Shown: piece by piece, positions 6,631-8,945 of the stretch | How the letters are laid out: each line of letters opens with the position of its first letter | Numbering within the stretch: the first letter of the stretch is position 1 | Assembly: GCA_013696595.1 (NCBI GenBank) | Contig: JACCYG010000233.1 | Coordinates: 1-8,945 of the forward strand | Reading direction: 5' to 3' | Length of the DNA stretch: 8,945 nucleotides | From: Actinomycetota bacterium | GTDB lineage: Bacteria > Actinomycetota > Thermoleophilia > Gaiellales > Gaiellaceae | The notes under the pieces: generated by a model | Seen by the model: only the letters and a program-made list of their open reading frames with translations | Database searches by the model: none | What the model was told of the DNA's origin: nothing | Program-made: the position numbers and the translations under genes

Positions 6631-7925
6631 CGCTCGGCTCCGCGGTTCACGTGGTTGGAGACGATCAGCAGGAGCCCGAGCAGGACGAAGTTCGCGACGA
6701 TGCTCGAGCCTCCGTACGAGACGAACGGAAGCGTGATGCCCGTGAGCGGGATCAGTCCGCTGACGCCGCCGATGATGATGAACGCCTGGATCGCGAGTGC
6801 CGACGTAAGCCCTGCAGCGAGCAGCTTCGAGAACCCGTCGTCCGCCTGCATCGCGATCCGGAAGCCGCGGTAGACGAACACGAGGTAAAGCGTGATCAGG
6901 GCGGCGGCCCCGGCGAGGCCGAGCTCCTGTGCGATCGCGGAGTAGATGAAGTCTGTCTCGAGGTAGGGGATGTAGGTCGTCCCGGCGTCGGTGATCAGGA
7001 CCCCGCGGCCGAGGCCCTGCCCGAAGAGGCCTCCGCCCGCGATCGCGTAGATCGACTGGACGAGCTGGTAGCCCTGCTCGTAGGGGTCCGCCCACGGGTC
7101 GAGCCAGATCGAGATCCGGTCGGCGATGTGCGGTGCGATCTGGTAGACGCCCCAGGCGCCGAGTGCGAACATGACGAGGCCGATCACGACATAGGGCCAT
7201 CGCGCCGTGGCGATGTAGACCATCGCGAGGAAGATCGAGAAGTAGAGGAGTCCTCCGCCGAAGTCCTTGGTCTGGACGAGAACGAGCATCGCGCCGCCCC
7301 AGATGACGAGGAGCGGTCCGAAGTGCTTGGGCGAAGGCAGGCCGTACCGGCCGATCCCCATCGAGAGCATCTCGCGGTTGTCGCGCAGGTAGCCCGCCAG
7401 GAAGACCACGAGAAAGACCTTCGCGAACTCTCCCGGCTGGAACGTGAGCGGGCCGATGTGGACCCAGAGCGTCGCGCCGTTGATCGTCGTCCCGAGGCCG
7501 GGTACGGCCGGGAGCGCGAGAAACACGATTGCCGCGATCCCGAGCGTGTACTTGATGCGATCGAGCGCGCGATGGTCGCGCAGGAAGAAGAGAAGCCCGG
7601 CGAGGAGCACGACGCCGACGACGACCCAGACGCCTTGCCGGAGCGCGCGGTCCGGCTCGATCCGGTAGATCATCGTGAGCCCGATGGCGGTGAGAAGACC
7701 GGCGATCGGGAGGAGGTAGGGATCCGCGCTCGGAAGCGCGACACGGAGCGCGAGGTGCGCGGTGAGGAAGAGCGCGAAAAAGAAGGCCGCGTACGAGAGC
7801 GACGCGGTCGAGAACTCGGGCACTTCCTGGCTTGCGAGGTAGACGCTCGCGAAGCCCGTTACCGTCAGCAGCCCGACGGCGAGCAGGTTCAAGAGCTCGC
7901 GGTTGCGCAGGCTCAGCGGCCTCAA
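6627..7925 (-). CDS. rodA: SEDS-family peptidoglycan glycosyltransferase (RodA/FtsW)
   Basis: An integral membrane protein of 432 residues with about 12 hydrophobic helices. SEDS proteins polymerise lipid II into glycan strands and work with a class B PBP, here the next gene. Recognisable family segments are INGATLWVHIGPLTFQPGEFAK (148-169), the outer loop WLDPWADPYEQGYQLVQS (274-291), AGGGLFGQGLG (296-306), ETDFIYSAIAQELG (323-336) and LPFVSYGGSS (399-408). Asp280 in ADP of the outer loop matches the catalytic aspartate of RodA. I use rodA because of the mycobacterial gene order; FtsW and RodA cannot be told apart safely by eye. The start is TTG at 7925, overlapping the phosphatase stop as TTGA, with GAGGGAG about 10 nt upstream; MRPLSLRNRELL is a plausible short cytoplasmic leader. 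The end overlaps pbpA by 4 nt, so the three genes are likely translationally coupled. Confidence 0.94.
   Translation of the reverse strand: MRPLSLRNRELLNLLAVGLLTVTGFASVYLASQEVPEFSTASLSYAAFFFALFLTAHLALRVALPSADPYLLPIAGLLTAIGLTMIYRIEPDRALRQGVWVVVGVVLLAGLLFFLRDHRALDRIKYTLGIAAIVFLALPAVPGLGTTINGATLWVHIGPLTFQPGEFAKVFLVVFLAGYLRDNREMLSMGIGRYGLPSPKHFGPLLVIWGGAMLVLVQTKDFGGGLLYFSIFLAMVYIATARWPYVVIGLVMFALGAWGVYQIAPHIADRISIWLDPWADPYEQGYQLVQSIYAIAGGGLFGQGLGRGVLITDAGTTYIPYLETDFIYSAIAQELGLAGAAALITLYLVFVYRGFRIAMQADDGFSKLLAAGLTSALAIQAFIIIGGVSGLIPLTGITLPFVSYGGSSIVANFVLLGLLLIVSNHVNRGAER
6638..6641 (-). promoter_or_regulatory. ribosome binding site deciding the pbpA GTG start
   Basis: On the minus strand GGAG (6641-6638) lies inside the end of rodA, 7 nt before GTG 6630. 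Together with the GTGA stop/start overlap it fixes the pbpA start and rejects the much longer upstream reading frame. Confidence 0.65.
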
Positions 7926-8945
7926 GGGACGGCGGCTCCCTCGTACTCGTCGACGCGGTCTCGAGCGGCGTCGTAGCTCGTGAGATCGTGGTCGAAGAGA
8001 GCGACGCGCTCTTCCTGCGAGAGCTGGGCGGCGCGCACGTCGCTCGTGTAGCGAGCCCGGTAGAGCGAGACTCCGGGCGCGAGGTCGTACGGAAGCCCCT
8101 GGAAGACGGCGACGCGACCGCCGTCCCCCGCCCCGACGAAGTGGGAGTTCGTGAGGCCCCAGAGCGCGAGGAGGAAGATCAGTGTGACGACCACGAGCGC
8201 CGTCAGCACGAGGATCAAGCGCCGGGCGACGCGCCGCTCGGGGCCGGGCGAAGCCGTCCTCGGCGCGGGCTTCTCCTGGACGGCCTCCCAGCCGGCCTCG
8301 GTGCGTTCAGCGGGCGGCTCGATGACCGTTTCCTCCGGCCGGCTCACCTGCGTCGGTGCCTGGAGGCCCGAGAGGGTGTCCTCGAGATCCTCCGCCGTCC
8401 CCTGGCCGTCGGTGTTGAGCTGAGCCGTCTTTTCGAGCGCGGGCGAGCCGGATTCGACGGCGAAGAGGACGACGGTGACGTTGTCCTCCCCGCCCCGGCG
8501 GTTCGCCGCCTTGACGAGCGCCTTCGCCGCTGACTCGAGATTCTTGTGCTCGTGGACGATGCGGACGATGTCCTCGTCGCCAACCATCGTCGTCAGGCCG
8601 TCGGAGCAGAGGAGGAAGATGTCGCCGGCCTCCGCGTCGATCTCGGCCGTGTCCACGTCGACCTCAGCGTCCGTGCCGAGCGCGCGGGTGATCACGTTGC
8701 GCTGCGAGTGTTGATCCGCGTCCTCGGGCCGAAGGCGGCCGCTTCGCACGAGGTCTGCGACGAGCGAGTGGTCCTGCGTCAGCTGGTCGATGCTGCCGCC
8801 GCGGATCCGGTAGGCCCGCGAATCGCCCACATGTCCGATGGCGATCCCGTCGCGCTCGACGAGTACTGCGGTGACGGTCGTTCCCATCCCGGAGGTCTCG
8901 CGATCAGACCGAGCGCGCTCGTAGATGCGCCGGTTGGCCTCCTGC
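7922..8945 (-). CDS. pstP: PP2C-family Ser/Thr phosphatase PstP, 5' truncated by window edge
   Basis: A membrane phosphatase that removes phosphates from PknB-type kinases and their substrates. The first full codon is at 8944-8942; 340 residues are visible, starting QEANRRIYERA, so the N-terminal part with the first metal-binding aspartates is missing. The Met at 8887 (SGMGTTVTAV) is internal to the PP2C fold, not the start. Visible PP2C motifs are GHVGDSRAYRIRGG (37-50), LTQDHSLV (55-62), NVITRALG (83-90), the metal-binding Asp of CSDGLT (113-118), and GGEDNVTVV (151-159) with the last metal Asp. A Pro/Glu/Thr-rich linker with APTQV and EETVI, then a basic stretch, leads to one membrane helix (about 243-264) and an outer tail of about 70 residues (RVAVFQGLPYDLAPGVSLYR onward), as in mycobacterial PstP. 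The stop overlaps the rodA TTG. In related genomes fhaB and fhaA lie upstream, which would be outside this window. Confidence 0.95.
   Translation of the reverse strand, partial: QEANRRIYERARSDRETSGMGTTVTAVLVERDGIAIGHVGDSRAYRIRGGSIDQLTQDHSLVADLVRSGRLRPEDADQHSQRNVITRALGTDAEVDVDTAEIDAEAGDIFLLCSDGLTTMVGDEDIVRIVHEHKNLESAAKALVKAANRRGGEDNVTVVLFAVESGSPALEKTAQLNTDGQGTAEDLEDTLSGLQAPTQVSRPEETVIEPPAERTEAGWEAVQEKPAPRTASPGPERRVARRLILVLTALVVVTLIFLLALWGLTNSHFVGAGDGGRVAVFQGLPYDLAPGVSLYRARYTSDVRAAQLSQEERVALFDHDLTSYDAARDRVDEYEGAAVP
7936..7942 (-). promoter_or_regulatory. ribosome binding site of rodA
   Basis: On the minus strand GAGGGAG (7942-7936) precedes TTG 7925 with about 10 nt spacing, slightly longer than ideal. 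It lies within the end of the phosphatase gene and supports the TTGA overlap start. Confidence 0.5.

Noticed and set aside
5836..6873. Plus-strand reading frame of 345 codons opposite pbpA
   Set aside because: It is highly charged low-information sequence spanning the boundary of two real minus-strand genes, and is explained by GC-rich codon bias.
6631..7200. 190-codon extension upstream of the pbpA start
   Set aside because: The translation is Arg/Pro-rich and lies wholly inside rodA in another frame. GTG 6630 has a Shine-Dalgarno and a GTGA overlap, and starts a normal PBP N-terminus with a membrane helix.
6651..7976. Long plus-strand reading frame of 441 codons opposite rodA
   Set aside because: Its product is an almost uninterrupted run of Asp, Glu and Arg with no hydrophobic core, the expected shadow of a GC-rich membrane protein gene. 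rodA on the other strand has clear SEDS motifs.

Overview
The window is high-GC DNA, coding almost from end to end, and most likely actinobacterial. It carries the hallmark actinobacterial cell-wall signalling cluster (PP2C phosphatase, SEDS glycosyltransferase, class B PBP, PASTA kinase), known from mycobacteria and relatives as pstP-rodA-pbpA-pknB. Codons end mostly in G or C, GTG and TTG starts are common, and neighbouring genes overlap by 4 nt. The kinase with a discoidin-like ectodomain and the collagen-like protein suggest a deep-branching lineage such as Thermoleophilia (Solirubrobacterales/Gaiellales). That placement is inference; no rRNA or marker gene is present.

Left part, plus strand (1-2105). 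The first 27 bases may be the tail of an upstream gene, followed by a weak hairpin. Next comes a short secreted-type collagen-like protein (57-579), broken by an apparent one-base frameshift at 198-200. It is followed by a Ser/Thr protein kinase (648-2105) with a cytoplasmic kinase domain, one membrane helix and an extracytoplasmic discoidin-like (F5/8 type C, galactose-binding fold) domain in place of PASTA repeats.

Right part, minus strand (8945 down to 2116). Five genes form one tight transcription unit with junctions of -4, -4, +11 and +13 nt, read from the right: pstP-type phosphatase (its N-terminus is beyond the window), rodA/ftsW-type SEDS peptidoglycan polymerase, pbpA-type transpeptidase, pknB with four PASTA domains, and D-Ala-D-Ala ligase (ddl). 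The ddl gene converges on the discoidin kinase with only 10 nt between the stop codons.

Together the operon encodes the precursor dipeptide ligase, the glycan polymerase with its partner transpeptidase, and the kinase/phosphatase pair expected to control wall growth. A pknA gene, which sits between pbpA and pknB in mycobacteria, is absent. The separately transcribed discoidin kinase may be the second wall-sensing kinase. I see no RNA gene, CRISPR array, insertion sequence or wholly novel system. The most unusual items are the discoidin kinase, the frameshifted collagen-like gene, the ddl linkage, and Thr-Gln/Arg-Val/Ile motifs near the membrane in several of the signalling proteins.
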